DNA of 64,000 bases, from NCBI GenBank assembly GCA_937959265.1, contig CALGMA010000008.1, forward strand, positions 519,877-583,876, in the 5' to 3' direction. The notes below the pieces were generated by a model. That model was not told where the DNA came from, ran no database searches, and worked only from the letters and a program-made list of their open reading frames with translations. Source of the DNA: an uncultured Anaerolineae bacterium (GTDB lineage: Bacteria > Chloroflexota > Anaerolineae > J036 > Brachytrichaceae). The position numbers and the translations under genes are program-made. Positions 18,379-26,242 of this stretch are shown here, piece after piece. The stretch's first letter is position 1; the number at the start of each line of letters is the position of its first letter.

Positions 18379-21102
18379 ATGATCTGGTTCAAGAAGCGCA
18401 AAATTGGTGGTGGCAAGCCTGTGCCGCAGGATCCCGCTTCTGCTACGCCGATGATCGTTCGAGCTGATGCGCGCAACGGCAAAGCGCCATCGCCTCAAGC
18501 GTCACCTGTCCTGATCGAGCGCGAGCGCGAGATGAACAAGCTGCTCGACATGTGGCGTAGTGCGACCAAGGGGCGCGGTTGCATCGCGTTGTTGGCCGGT
18601 GAGGCCGGGCACGGCAAATCATCGTTGCTGACTGACTTCGTCGCCCGCGTGGAAGCAGAAGACGCACCACACAAGGTCGCGCTGGCGTCATGCTCGGCCC
18701 AAACCGGGCGTGATGAGCCTTTCTGGCCGTTCGCCGACGCGATGAATCAGCTCGTCGCTGAGCCGACAAAGACCCTCGCCTCGGATATCTTCGACACCGT
18801 GCTCGACGTCGCCCCGTCGTGGGTGAGCATCGTGCCAGTTGCCGGCGATCTGGTCAGCGCCGGCCTGCAGACCGCCAAGGTTGTGCGTGAGCGCACCAAG
18901 TCTTCGCCTGGCCCGAACCCCGACAAGTTGCTGCGCGAATACCTCGGCGTGTTGGAGTCGGTCTCGAAGAAGCAGCCGGTGTTGATCGCAATAGACGACT
19001 TGCACTGGAGCGACGCCGGATCGGTGCGCTTGCTCTCGCATCTGTCGAAGAACATCGCCAATCTGCGGGTGATGCTGGTGTGCGCCTATCGTCCGTCCGA
19101 TGTCGCGGTCGAAGACCATCTCTTCGAAAAGCTGGTCAATGAAATCGTACGCTATAACCCAGATGCGGAGATCATGCTGACCCCGCTATCGGTGCAGGGT
19201 GTGCAAGCGCTCATTGGCCAGCATCTGCCTGCCAACAAGTTCCCACCAGCGTTCGCCGAGCAGTTCTTTCAACGCACTGGCGGCGCGCCGTTGTTCGTGC
19301 TCGAATCGTTGCGCCTGATGCAAGCGCGCGGTGAGATCTGTCGCGACGAAGCCGATGGTCGGTGGATGCTCGTGCGCGAGTTGACCGAAGAAGATCTGCC
19401 GCGCAGTGTGGAAGCTGTCATCCACAAGCGGTTGGAGCGCCTGCCTGACGAGTTACGCCGGGCGTTGGCGCTGGCCGCCGTGCAAGGTACCACGTTCGAG
19501 ACGGCTGTGCTGGCTGCGGTGATGGAAATGGATGAAGTGGATGTGCTGCGCATGTTGGAGCCGGCCGAGCACCCCCACGACATCATTGACTATGTCGGCG
19601 ACATCGAGGTGGGCGACAACGTCACGTCGCGCTTTCGCTTCAACAGTACACTCTTCCAGCGCGAGTTGCTCGAGACCTTGCGCGGTAAACAGCGCATGCT
19701 GGCTCACCGCAAGACTGCAAAGGGCATCGAGCAGCTTTGGGGTGAACAGGCGCGCGAGCACGCTGCGCAACTGGCGGTGCACTACGAGAAAGGTCGGATG
19801 TGGGACGAGGCAGCCCGCTATTTGATCTTGGCGGCCCAGCGCACTCGCCGCACTGGTGAGACCGAAAATGGCATCGCGCGATTCGAGCGCGCCGAGGCGC
19901 TGTTGCGCCGCAGGTCGGCCGGCCCATCCATCGAACAGCAGATTGAGATTGACGAAGGTCTCAGCTACCTCTACGACCTGGATGCCCGTTACGACTTGGC
20001 CGAAGAGCGCATCCGTCATGCCCTGGCGCTCGATGCCATGCATCACAAGCTCGACTGGCGACGCTTGGCCCTGTTGCAGATCCGCCTGGCCAACCTGACC
20101 GGTGATAAAGGCCGCCATCTAGAGGCCTTGCAGATTCTGCAAAGCCTGTATGCCAGCCTGGGTAAGGAGGCGCGCGAATACGCCGGCAGCATCGAGGCGT
20201 TTCGGCTGCGCGCCGCCTTGGCCCTCGCCCTCACACAGATTGGCAGAGACGAAGAAGGCATCCAGCTCGCTCAGGATAGCCTGAGCGCGCTGGCGGCGTT
20301 GCCGCGCGGTGGTCAGGACCGCGATGAGGCAGATGCCTGGCGTTCGGTCGAGGTCGAGCTGCGCAGCGCGTTGGCGGCCAGCTATTTCGGACGTGGGGAA
20401 TATGTGCGCGCCATCGCGTTGGCCGAGGAGGTGCTGGACGTTGCCCGACGGCTGGATCTGACCGATATGGTGATGATGGTGCAAGATCGCCTGGCTGATA
20501 TGTATCTTGCCGTCGGACGCTATGACAAGGCCCGCGAGTATGCCCGACTGATGGAGCATACCGGCCGCCAGGTGAGCAACGAGACGCTGGTCGCCATGGC
20601 CCACGTGGTATATGCGCGTATCTTGCGTTTGCAGGATGACAACGAGGGTGCACTGCGCGAATTGGATCGTGCCGAGGCGCTAATCCAGGCGCTTCAGTGG
20701 TTCCCGGAACGGCCTCAGATGATGGCAATTCGCGCAGCAGCGTTGATCGGCCTGAACCGGCTGGATGAGGCGCAGGCGCTGTTGGCTGGGGCCGACGACT
20801 TGGCAGCCAACAGCGGCATCCGCGAGTGGCAGGCTTTCGCACGGTTCATGCGGGCGCGCCTGGAATTGGCGTTGGACCGTTACGACACAGCAGCCGACAT
20901 GGCGAGCGAGGCGGCCCGCATCTTCGAAGAGGAATGGGCCTACTTCGAGGAGGCGCAGGCGTTGCGGGTGGCGGCGCGAGCACATCGCGAAGCTGGCGAT
21001 CGCTCTGCAGCCGCACACTGTTACCGGCAGGCCATTGCCATCTTCGAGCGCATCGGCAATGCTTCGCAGGCCCAGTCCACGCGGCAGGAGTGTGAGTTAT
21101 AA
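18379..21102 (+). CDS. STAND-type AAA ATPase with TPR-like C-terminal half
   Basis: 907-aa cytoplasmic protein. After a short basic N-terminus comes an AAA_16/MalT-like ATPase: Walker A GEAGHGKSSLL (about 74-84), Walker B VLIAIDDLHWSD (about 201-212), and the winged-helix lid with HLFEKLVNEI. From about residue 420 to the end the sequence is a long series of Ala/Leu/Arg-rich helices resembling tetratricopeptide repeats (e.g. GEYVRAIALAEEVLDVARRL). Such proteins usually end in a LuxR DNA-binding domain; none is present here. Thus it is a STAND switch protein with no visible effector domain. Ligand and partners unknown. Monocistronic. Confidence 0.85.
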   Translation: MIWFKKRKIGGGKPVPQDPASATPMIVRADARNGKAPSPQASPVLIEREREMNKLLDMWRSATKGRGCIALLAGEAGHGKSSLLTDFVARVEAEDAPHKVALASCSAQTGRDEPFWPFADAMNQLVAEPTKTLASDIFDTVLDVAPSWVSIVPVAGDLVSAGLQTAKVVRERTKSSPGPNPDKLLREYLGVLESVSKKQPVLIAIDDLHWSDAGSVRLLSHLSKNIANLRVMLVCAYRPSDVAVEDHLFEKLVNEIVRYNPDAEIMLTPLSVQGVQALIGQHLPANKFPPAFAEQFFQRTGGAPLFVLESLRLMQARGEICRDEADGRWMLVRELTEEDLPRSVEAVIHKRLERLPDELRRALALAAVQGTTFETAVLAAVMEMDEVDVLRMLEPAEHPHDIIDYVGDIEVGDNVTSRFRFNSTLFQRELLETLRGKQRMLAHRKTAKGIEQLWGEQAREHAAQLAVHYEKGRMWDEAARYLILAAQRTRRTGETENGIARFERAEALLRRRSAGPSIEQQIEIDEGLSYLYDLDARYDLAEERIRHALALDAMHHKLDWRRLALLQIRLANLTGDKGRHLEALQILQSLYASLGKEAREYAGSIEAFRLRAALALALTQIGRDEEGIQLAQDSLSALAALPRGGQDRDEADAWRSVEVELRSALAASYFGRGEYVRAIALAEEVLDVARRLDLTDMVMMVQDRLADMYLAVGRYDKAREYARLMEHTGRQVSNETLVAMAHVVYARILRLQDDNEGALRELDRAEALIQALQWFPERPQMMAIRAAALIGLNRLDEAQALLAGADDLAANSGIREWQAFARFMRARLELALDRYDTAADMASEAARIFEEEWAYFEEAQALRVAARAHREAGDRSAAAHCYRQAIAIFERIGNASQAQSTRQECEL

Positions 21103-21181
21103 GGAAGTCCGATGCGCAGCAGACCTGCTCTACGCTCTTCTGGTAGCGTCGCGTCATCGTGTGCGCTATCGCGGGTCGTGC

Positions 21182-21715
21182 CTACGACCCAGACGGCGTC
21201 GCCGTTAAATCGCCATCGAAGCGCATGAAGAACAGGGTCATCGTTGTATCGTTCTCGTTGCGCATCGCTGCGAGCACGAGGAAGGATTTGTTCGTGGGGT
21301 TCTGTTTGCCGAACAAGCAGAAGGTTGCGCCAGCGCTCGGTGAGTCGCTCATGCCAGCGCAGCCGGGTTGATCCGTCATGTTCCACCCCGCGGCTTGCAT
21401 GCGCTCGTTGGTGTAGAACACCTTCACATCGTCCGGCGTCTTGGCTGATGTGAAGGTCACGATCTCGAAGTTGTCTACACGCACGCCTTCGCTCGACCCC
21501 GACGCTTTGACAAGTGCCTGCACCGCCAGCTTGATCGGCAGCGGCAGCTCGAGGTTCTCCTGCTTCATGCCTTCCATCGCCGGCACATCGGCCCATAACG
21601 CCGTGGTCTGCGTTCCACCGCCCCCGCCGACCAACGAGCCGATGAGACCGCAGCCCGAGGTCACAAGCAATGTAAAGGCGAGCGCGATCGAGATCGTGAT
21701 GGTTTTTGTTTTCAT
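21182..21715 (-). CDS. Putative lipoprotein, unknown function
   Basis: 177-aa protein. It begins MKTKTITISIALAFTLLVTS followed by the lipobox Cys (LVTSGC), so it should be lipid-anchored outside the membrane. A Gly-rich linker follows. The mature part has about 130 residues with a repeated mixed strand/helix pattern (VDNFEIVTFTSAKTPDDVKVFYTNERM; AGWNM) that resembles secreted DUF4367-like or degV-like domains but I cannot name a family. ATG 21715 is chosen over 21745 because AAAGGAAG lies nine bases upstream and the signal peptide starts there. Converges with the STAND ATPase. Confidence 0.75.
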   Translation of the reverse strand: MKTKTITISIALAFTLLVTSGCGLIGSLVGGGGGTQTTALWADVPAMEGMKQENLELPLPIKLAVQALVKASGSSEGVRVDNFEIVTFTSAKTPDDVKVFYTNERMQAAGWNMTDQPGCAGMSDSPSAGATFCLFGKQNPTNKSFLVLAAMRNENDTTMTLFFMRFDGDLTATPSGS

Positions 21716-21766
21716 AAGAAATCTTCCTTTGGTTCCCTGCATCATTAGGGAGACTACTTACCCTCA

Positions 21767-21794
21767 ATCCTAGCAAAGGTTAGCTGCTTGACAA
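21767..21794 (-). promoter_or_regulatory. Sigma-70-like promoter of the lipoprotein gene
   Basis: Minus strand TTGTCA (21789-21794), 16-bp spacer, TAGGAT (21767-21772), about 50 bp before the lipoprotein start. Good match at both boxes. Confidence 0.5.
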
Positions 21795-21879
21795 GTCAGG
21801 CGATGTGTCATTTGTTATGGTGGAATTTCGTGTTGGTTGACAGAAGCTGAAGCATGAGGCAGCCGGTTCCAAGAATTCA

Positions 21880-22848
21880 TTAAGTGAATGCCCGCTTCGC
21901 GCCTGCGTGCAGAAGTGCTTCGCGCAACGCTTTGGCATGTGTTACGTCACACGCCAGGGCGATCATGTTGCCGCCGCGCCCGCCGCCGCTCATCTTTGCG
22001 CCCAGCGCGCCGGCTGACCGCGCGGCGTTGCACAGCGCGTCCAGCTCCGGGCACGACACGCCGAGCTGTTGCAACAGCACGTGATTGGCGTTCATGGCGT
22101 GACCAAGCTGCTCCAGGTCGCCGCGCTCCAACGCCTCGCGCGACAAACGCACCAACGAGGCGATTGCGTTGAAGTAGCCCTCGATGCGATCGCGGTCTCG
22201 CTCCCATGCAGCGCGCACGTCGCCGACGGGGATGCGCGTCGGCGTGGCGATGCCTGTGTCGGCGATCACCAGCGGTAGCCCGGCGCCGATCTCTACGTCG
22301 AGCAGTTCCGGTGGCTTCCCGCGTACGAACCACACCGGCTGTTCGTAGGCGATCACCGTGTTGTCAATGCCGCTGGGCAAGCCGTGATGCAATTGTTCGA
22401 CTTCGTAGGCCAGCCGGCTCGCTTCTTCCGGCGGCAGCGCGCAGTCGAAATACGCAGCGATCGCTCGTCCGATCGCAACCGACACCGCTGCACCACTTCC
22501 CAGGTTTGCGCCGACCGGGATATCGGACGTCACAGTCAGCGTGGCGCGGGGCGGTCGTTGGCCGACAAATTCGAACGCAGCCAGCGCCGCGCGCGCCAGC
22601 GGGTTGCGAGTCAGGCGCGAGTGACGCCATAGCGAGACGGTGACGCCGACGTCGGGCGCAACGATCGTGAAGGCGCGCCGGCCGGGTTCGATCCGCGCGC
22701 GGGCGCGTAGCATCGGCAACGGCAGCGCGATGGCCGGCCGGCCATACACCACGGCGTGTTCGCCGCACAGAATCACTTTGGCGCAAGCGCCCCGTTCTAT
22801 GGTCGTCGCCTGTTCGATCCCTGCCATCGGGTGATCAGCTCTTTCCAC
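21880..22848 (-). CDS. mvk: Mevalonate kinase (GHMP kinase)
   Basis: Phosphorylates mevalonate in isoprenoid precursor synthesis. The 322-aa protein has the GHMP motifs: AKVILCGEHAVVYGRPAIAL (about 24-43), the ATP loop PVGANLGSGAAVSVAIGRAI (about 110-130) and the C-terminal KMSGGGRGGNMIALA. The conserved catalytic Asp lies in HGLPSGIDNTV. Start taken at GTG 22848, preceded by GAGGTGG at eight bases; an ATG at 22827 is possible. No other mevalonate-pathway gene is adjacent. Mevalonate use is unusual for bacteria but known in Chloroflexota. Confidence 0.88.
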   Translation of the reverse strand: MERADHPMAGIEQATTIERGACAKVILCGEHAVVYGRPAIALPLPMLRARARIEPGRRAFTIVAPDVGVTVSLWRHSRLTRNPLARAALAAFEFVGQRPPRATLTVTSDIPVGANLGSGAAVSVAIGRAIAAYFDCALPPEEASRLAYEVEQLHHGLPSGIDNTVIAYEQPVWFVRGKPPELLDVEIGAGLPLVIADTGIATPTRIPVGDVRAAWERDRDRIEGYFNAIASLVRLSREALERGDLEQLGHAMNANHVLLQQLGVSCPELDALCNAARSAGALGAKMSGGGRGGNMIALACDVTHAKALREALLHAGAKRAFT

Positions 22849-22925
22849 AATTTTGCCACCTCGCGAATGTACACAGCTTCTGTTCCTTGTAGATTTCCCC
22901 GCTCCCCGCTACACTTTTCCAGGTG

Positions 22926-23420
22926 ATGAATCGTAGATCTTTTCTCGCCGGCCTCGTCGCGGGCAGCCTTGGCGTGTTGGCTGCTCCGGCAAGCGCAGTC
23001 TTCGCCGCGCAGGGCACCCCCGGCGATAAGATCATCAAAGGGCGCGGCCGTGAAATCTTCGTCAGCATCAGCCGGCAGCGGCTGTGGGCGTACGAGGACG
23101 GCAACGTGGTCATGACCTTCCTCATCAGCAGCGGCGAGCCGAAGCGCGGCACGCGCCAGGGCAATTTCCGCGTGCAGAGTAAGATCCCCGAAGCCTGGTC
23201 GAACGTATGGCAACTGCGCATGCCGTACTGGATGGGCATATACAGCGTCGGGGCGATCGAGAACGGCATCCATGCAATGCCGATGCGCAAGAACGGCGCC
23301 TTGGTACGGTGGCCGGTCGGCTACCCGGCGTCGTTCGGGTGCGTAGTCGCCACTGCCGGTGATGCAGCTGCACTGTATCGTTGGGCACCGCTGGGTACAC
23401 CCGTGTATATTCGGCGGTAG
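22926..23420 (+). CDS. L,D-transpeptidase (YkuD), twin-arginine-like leader
   Basis: Cell-wall cross-linking enzyme of 164 aa. The N-terminus NRRSFLAGLVAGSLGVLAAP looks like a Tat or Sec leader. The YkuD domain follows directly (IFVSISRQRLWAYEDGNVVMTFLIS). Catalytic His/Cys region reads GIHAMP ... PASFGCVVA, i.e. the HxxM...SxGC pattern. It has no LysM or SH3 domain, unlike the next gene with which it shares clear similarity. GTG 22923 is an alternative start. Confidence 0.88.
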   Translation: MNRRSFLAGLVAGSLGVLAAPASAVFAAQGTPGDKIIKGRGREIFVSISRQRLWAYEDGNVVMTFLISSGEPKRGTRQGNFRVQSKIPEAWSNVWQLRMPYWMGIYSVGAIENGIHAMPMRKNGALVRWPVGYPASFGCVVATAGDAAALYRWAPLGTPVYIRR

Positions 23421-23467
23421 TCATTAATCATTTTCATCGAATCGTCAGGTCATCAAGGTCGGTGGTC

Positions 23468-24160
23468 ATGGCAACATTCATCCGACGAATGCTAAGTATC
23501 CTGGTCGCGCTGCTAATCGGCGGGAGTGTGTATCCTGCTGCGCTTGCAGCGCCGCCTGCCGGCTCGATCGGCGACCAGCTCACCTACACTTTCGAGAAGG
23601 GTGATAGCCTGCCGGCGATCGCCGAGCAGTTTGGGGTGAGCCTAAAGGCGCTGCGTCGAGCGAACGGCCTGGCTAACAATCGCGTCATCCCCGGCACCGT
23701 GCTTACGATTCCCACTGCGTCGGGTGTCGTGTCTCCGTGGATTGCATCGAAGATTGACCCGCAGCCGGGTGACGGCAAGGTGATCTATGTCAGCCTGAGC
23801 CAGCAGCGCATGTGGGCATACGATGGCGATCAACTGGCCTTCGAGTTCCTCGTCAGCACCGGCCTCCCCACCGAGGAGCACCCCAACCGCGACACCAAGC
23901 CTGGCGTCTTTCGCATCAAGACAAAGATGCCCATGGCGCGCGCCAATTTGTGGAATCTGGATATGCCGTATTGGATGGGCATCTATGATGCCGGCAGCAT
24001 CGAGAACGGCATCCATGCCATGCCCTCGCGTAACGGCCGGCTGGTGAATTGGCGCGTCGGTGCGCGCGGCTCGTTTGGCTGCGTCGTGCTCAATATCCCC
24101 GACGCCGCCAGGTTATATCGCTGGGCGCCGCTGGGCACGCTGGTCGTCATCCGACCCTGA
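23468..24160 (+). CDS. LysM-L,D-transpeptidase (YkuD)
   Basis: 230-aa secreted protein: signal peptide (FIRRMLSILVALLIGGSVYP ... ALA), one LysM domain (about 38-82, TYTFEKGDSLPAIAEQFGVS, ending VIPGTVLTIP) for peptidoglycan binding, then a YkuD domain with GIHAMP and RGSFGCVVLN holding the catalytic His and Cys. The YkuD part is closely related to that of the preceding gene, so the pair is a tandem duplication with gain or loss of LysM. ATG 23468 chosen because it starts a complete signal peptide. Confidence 0.9.
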   Translation: MATFIRRMLSILVALLIGGSVYPAALAAPPAGSIGDQLTYTFEKGDSLPAIAEQFGVSLKALRRANGLANNRVIPGTVLTIPTASGVVSPWIASKIDPQPGDGKVIYVSLSQQRMWAYDGDQLAFEFLVSTGLPTEEHPNRDTKPGVFRIKTKMPMARANLWNLDMPYWMGIYDAGSIENGIHAMPSRNGRLVNWRVGARGSFGCVVLNIPDAARLYRWAPLGTLVVIRP

Positions 24161-24171
24161 CGACAACCGGT

Positions 24172-24921
24172 GTGATCCTCTTTGTCTCGCCGCACCTCGA
24201 CGACGTCGCCTTGTCCTGCGGCGGTTTGGTCTATCGCCTCACGTCTGCCGATCAGTCGGTCACCATCGCAACAGTATGCACGGCGGATCGTCCGGCCGAT
24301 TGGCCGTTGTCGGAGGCCGCGCGACATGAACATCAGCAATGGCAACTCGGCGACCAGCCTTACCAGGGCCGCCGCGCCGAGGATGCGCGCGCCTGTCGCC
24401 TGTTAGGGGCAACGCCGGCCCACCTCGACTTGCTCGACGCCATTTATCGCCAGGACGCACACGGCGCGCCGCTCTACACAAATGACTTCATCGGCGGCGC
24501 GGTTCATCCTTATGACTGGCAGGCGCAGCTCCCTCAAGCGCGAACGGCGCTGGCGCCGCTCGTTCAGGCTGCGACGCAGGTCTATTGCCCGTTGGCCATC
24601 GGCGGGCATGTTGATCACGTCATCGTCCGCCGCGCCGTCGAATCGCTGGCCGGCCGATCCGCCATCCGCTACTACGAAGACTTCCCTTATGCGGACAAAC
24701 TGGATCAATTCAACCCGCCGCGGGGATGTGCGTTTGAGCAGATTGCGTTAACCGTACGTGAAGTGGACGCGCGCATTCGCGCCATCGCGTGCTATGGATC
24801 GCAGTTGTCCGCCGTGTTCGGGTCGGCTGCGGCGATGCCGGAGCGCGTGCGCGGCTACGTATCGCGGGTGGGCGGCGAACGTTACTGGTTCGTCGTTGAT
24901 TCGACCGGTGCAGGTAAGTAG
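24172..24921 (+). CDS. PIG-L family N-acetylglucosaminyl deacetylase-like protein
   Basis: Zinc-dependent deacetylase of the PIG-L/LmbE family, 249 aa, probably acting on an N-acetylated sugar. The metal site is visible as SPHLDDVALSCGG (residues about 5-17; the AHPDD motif) and the distal HVDH (about 145). It starts 11 bp after the LysM-transpeptidase with GTG 24172, where homology begins; no better upstream start is free of overlap. Set between cell-wall genes, so a cell-surface sugar or amino-sugar substrate is likely. Could alternatively serve a small-thiol pathway, but no partner gene is nearby. Confidence 0.85.
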   Translation: MILFVSPHLDDVALSCGGLVYRLTSADQSVTIATVCTADRPADWPLSEAARHEHQQWQLGDQPYQGRRAEDARACRLLGATPAHLDLLDAIYRQDAHGAPLYTNDFIGGAVHPYDWQAQLPQARTALAPLVQAATQVYCPLAIGGHVDHVIVRRAVESLAGRSAIRYYEDFPYADKLDQFNPPRGCAFEQIALTVREVDARIRAIACYGSQLSAVFGSAAAMPERVRGYVSRVGGERYWFVVDSTGAGK

Positions 24922-24932
24922 CATAGAGGGTG

Positions 24933-25979
24933 ATGCTCATTTCGCGTCGCAGGCTTCTGAAGCTGACCGGCAGCGTGGCTGCGGCGATGGCCGCGCTGCC
25001 GTTGACCAACCTCACGCATCTGTTCGCCCATCGGATTGACTTGGAGATCGAAAATGAGCCGGAGCCGGATGCGCCGCCGGCGCCGCTGGGGCGTGTGGCA
25101 AACTGGAAGGTAGATATCCGCACCGCGCCGCAGACGCGCGCCCGGCTTGTTCGCTCGGCCAGGCACGACGAGGTGTTGCGGCTCTACGCCCAGGTGACCG
25201 GCGACGCCGTGATGCCCCACAATGACATCTGGTACAAGACCGATGATGGCTACGTCTATTCGTCCTGGGTGCAGCCGGTGAACGACATCGAGAATCCGCC
25301 AGAGCCGACGCGTGCCGAGGAGAAGTTCTGGGGCGAGATCACCGTGCCGTTCAGTGATGCACGCGTCGCGCCGGAGGCCAACGCGCAGCGATTCGCGCGC
25401 CTGTATTACACCGGCGTCTTCCGCGTGATTGCAGCTGTCCAGGATGCAGGCGGCGAATGGTGGTATCGCCTGCAGGACGGGGTGACCTTCAGCCCAGGGC
25501 CGTATGTGCCCGCCGCGCACATCCGTCGCTTCGACCCTGCCGAGCTGACCCCACTCTCGCCGAGCACCGAAAACAAGCGCATCGTGATTGACTTGAACAA
25601 GCAGCTCATGACGGCCTATGAGGGTGAGACGCCGTTGCTCGTCTCGCGCACGGCGACCGGCTTCGGCCCTTTTCAGACGCCTAAAGGCCAATACCGCATC
25701 ATCCGCAAACGCGCCACATCACGCATGATCGGCGGGGCGGGCACAGACTACTACGATCTACCCGGCGTGCCTTTCCCCAGCTACTTCACGCGAAGTGCGA
25801 TCGCCATTCACGGCGCGTATTGGCACAACGACTTCGGCCGGCGGCGCAGCCACGGTTGCGTCAACGTGCCGGCGCCGGTAGCGCTGTGGGTGTGGCGCTG
25901 GACGACGCCGGCGCAGCCCTACGACATGGTCGAGATTCGTACGCAGGACCCAACGGCCACGCCGGTGTTCGTGATCTAA
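24933..25979 (+). CDS. Tat-exported L,D-transpeptidase with SH3-like repeats
   Basis: 348-aa protein with the leader SRRRLLKLTGSVAAAMAALP (twin-arginine). Two SH3-like segments follow (about 48-110, WKVDIRTAPQTRARLV; about 130-200, GEITVPFSDARVAPEANAQR) then YkuD from about 210. Catalytic centre: AIHGAYWHNDFGRRRSHGCV, with His and Cys in the canonical spacing. This is the larger third transpeptidase of the cluster and not a close copy of the other two. Start ATG 24933 preceded by AGAGGG. Confidence 0.9.
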   Translation: MLISRRRLLKLTGSVAAAMAALPLTNLTHLFAHRIDLEIENEPEPDAPPAPLGRVANWKVDIRTAPQTRARLVRSARHDEVLRLYAQVTGDAVMPHNDIWYKTDDGYVYSSWVQPVNDIENPPEPTRAEEKFWGEITVPFSDARVAPEANAQRFARLYYTGVFRVIAAVQDAGGEWWYRLQDGVTFSPGPYVPAAHIRRFDPAELTPLSPSTENKRIVIDLNKQLMTAYEGETPLLVSRTATGFGPFQTPKGQYRIIRKRATSRMIGGAGTDYYDLPGVPFPSYFTRSAIAIHGAYWHNDFGRRRSHGCVNVPAPVALWVWRWTTPAQPYDMVEIRTQDPTATPVFVI

Positions 25980-25984
25980 ACGAA

Positions 25985-26019
25985 TGAGGTGGACAAAAGC
26001 ATCGCTTTCACCCACCTCA
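25985..26019. terminator. Hairpin between the L,D-transpeptidase and tRNA-His
   Basis: Arms TGAGGTGG (25985-25992) and CCACCTCA (26012-26019), with an inner AAAGC/GCTTT stem, form a hairpin six bases after the transpeptidase stop. It separates convergent genes and may work in both directions; no long T-run follows. Its sequence resembles the hairpin at 47672-47706. Confidence 0.6.
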
Positions 26020-26033
26020 CCCGTCTTCTATAG

Positions 26034-26106
26034 GGTGCCTAGACGGTCTCGAACCCTCAACCTCCTGAGCCACAGTCAGGCGCTCTGCCATTGAGCTATA
26101 GGCACC
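26034..26106 (-). tRNA. tRNA-His (GTG)
   Basis: 73-nt cloverleaf including the extra G at position -1 that marks tRNA-His. Acceptor GTGCCTA/TAGGCAC, D-arm GCTC/GAGC, anticodon stem CCTGA/TCAGG with loop CTGTGGC giving anticodon GTG, and T-loop TTCGAGA. The T-stem GAGGG/CCGTC has one G-G mismatch at its centre. Discriminator C73 pairs with G-1. CCA is not encoded. Confidence 0.93.
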
Positions 26107-26242
26107 GCGTTGCGAGCAGAATTCTAGCACATCCCCGCTGCAATGCAGGACTGTGTCGAAGCACTCTCGGCCATTTCAACCGACTGCGAAGACGCGGGTC
26201 ATCAGGCACGATTGGTTGCCCGTACGCCTTCGCGGTTGTGCG

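Noticed and set aside
18379..21102. LuxR/MalT regulator
   Set aside because: ATPase and TPR-like parts match but no helix-turn-helix domain at the C-terminus.
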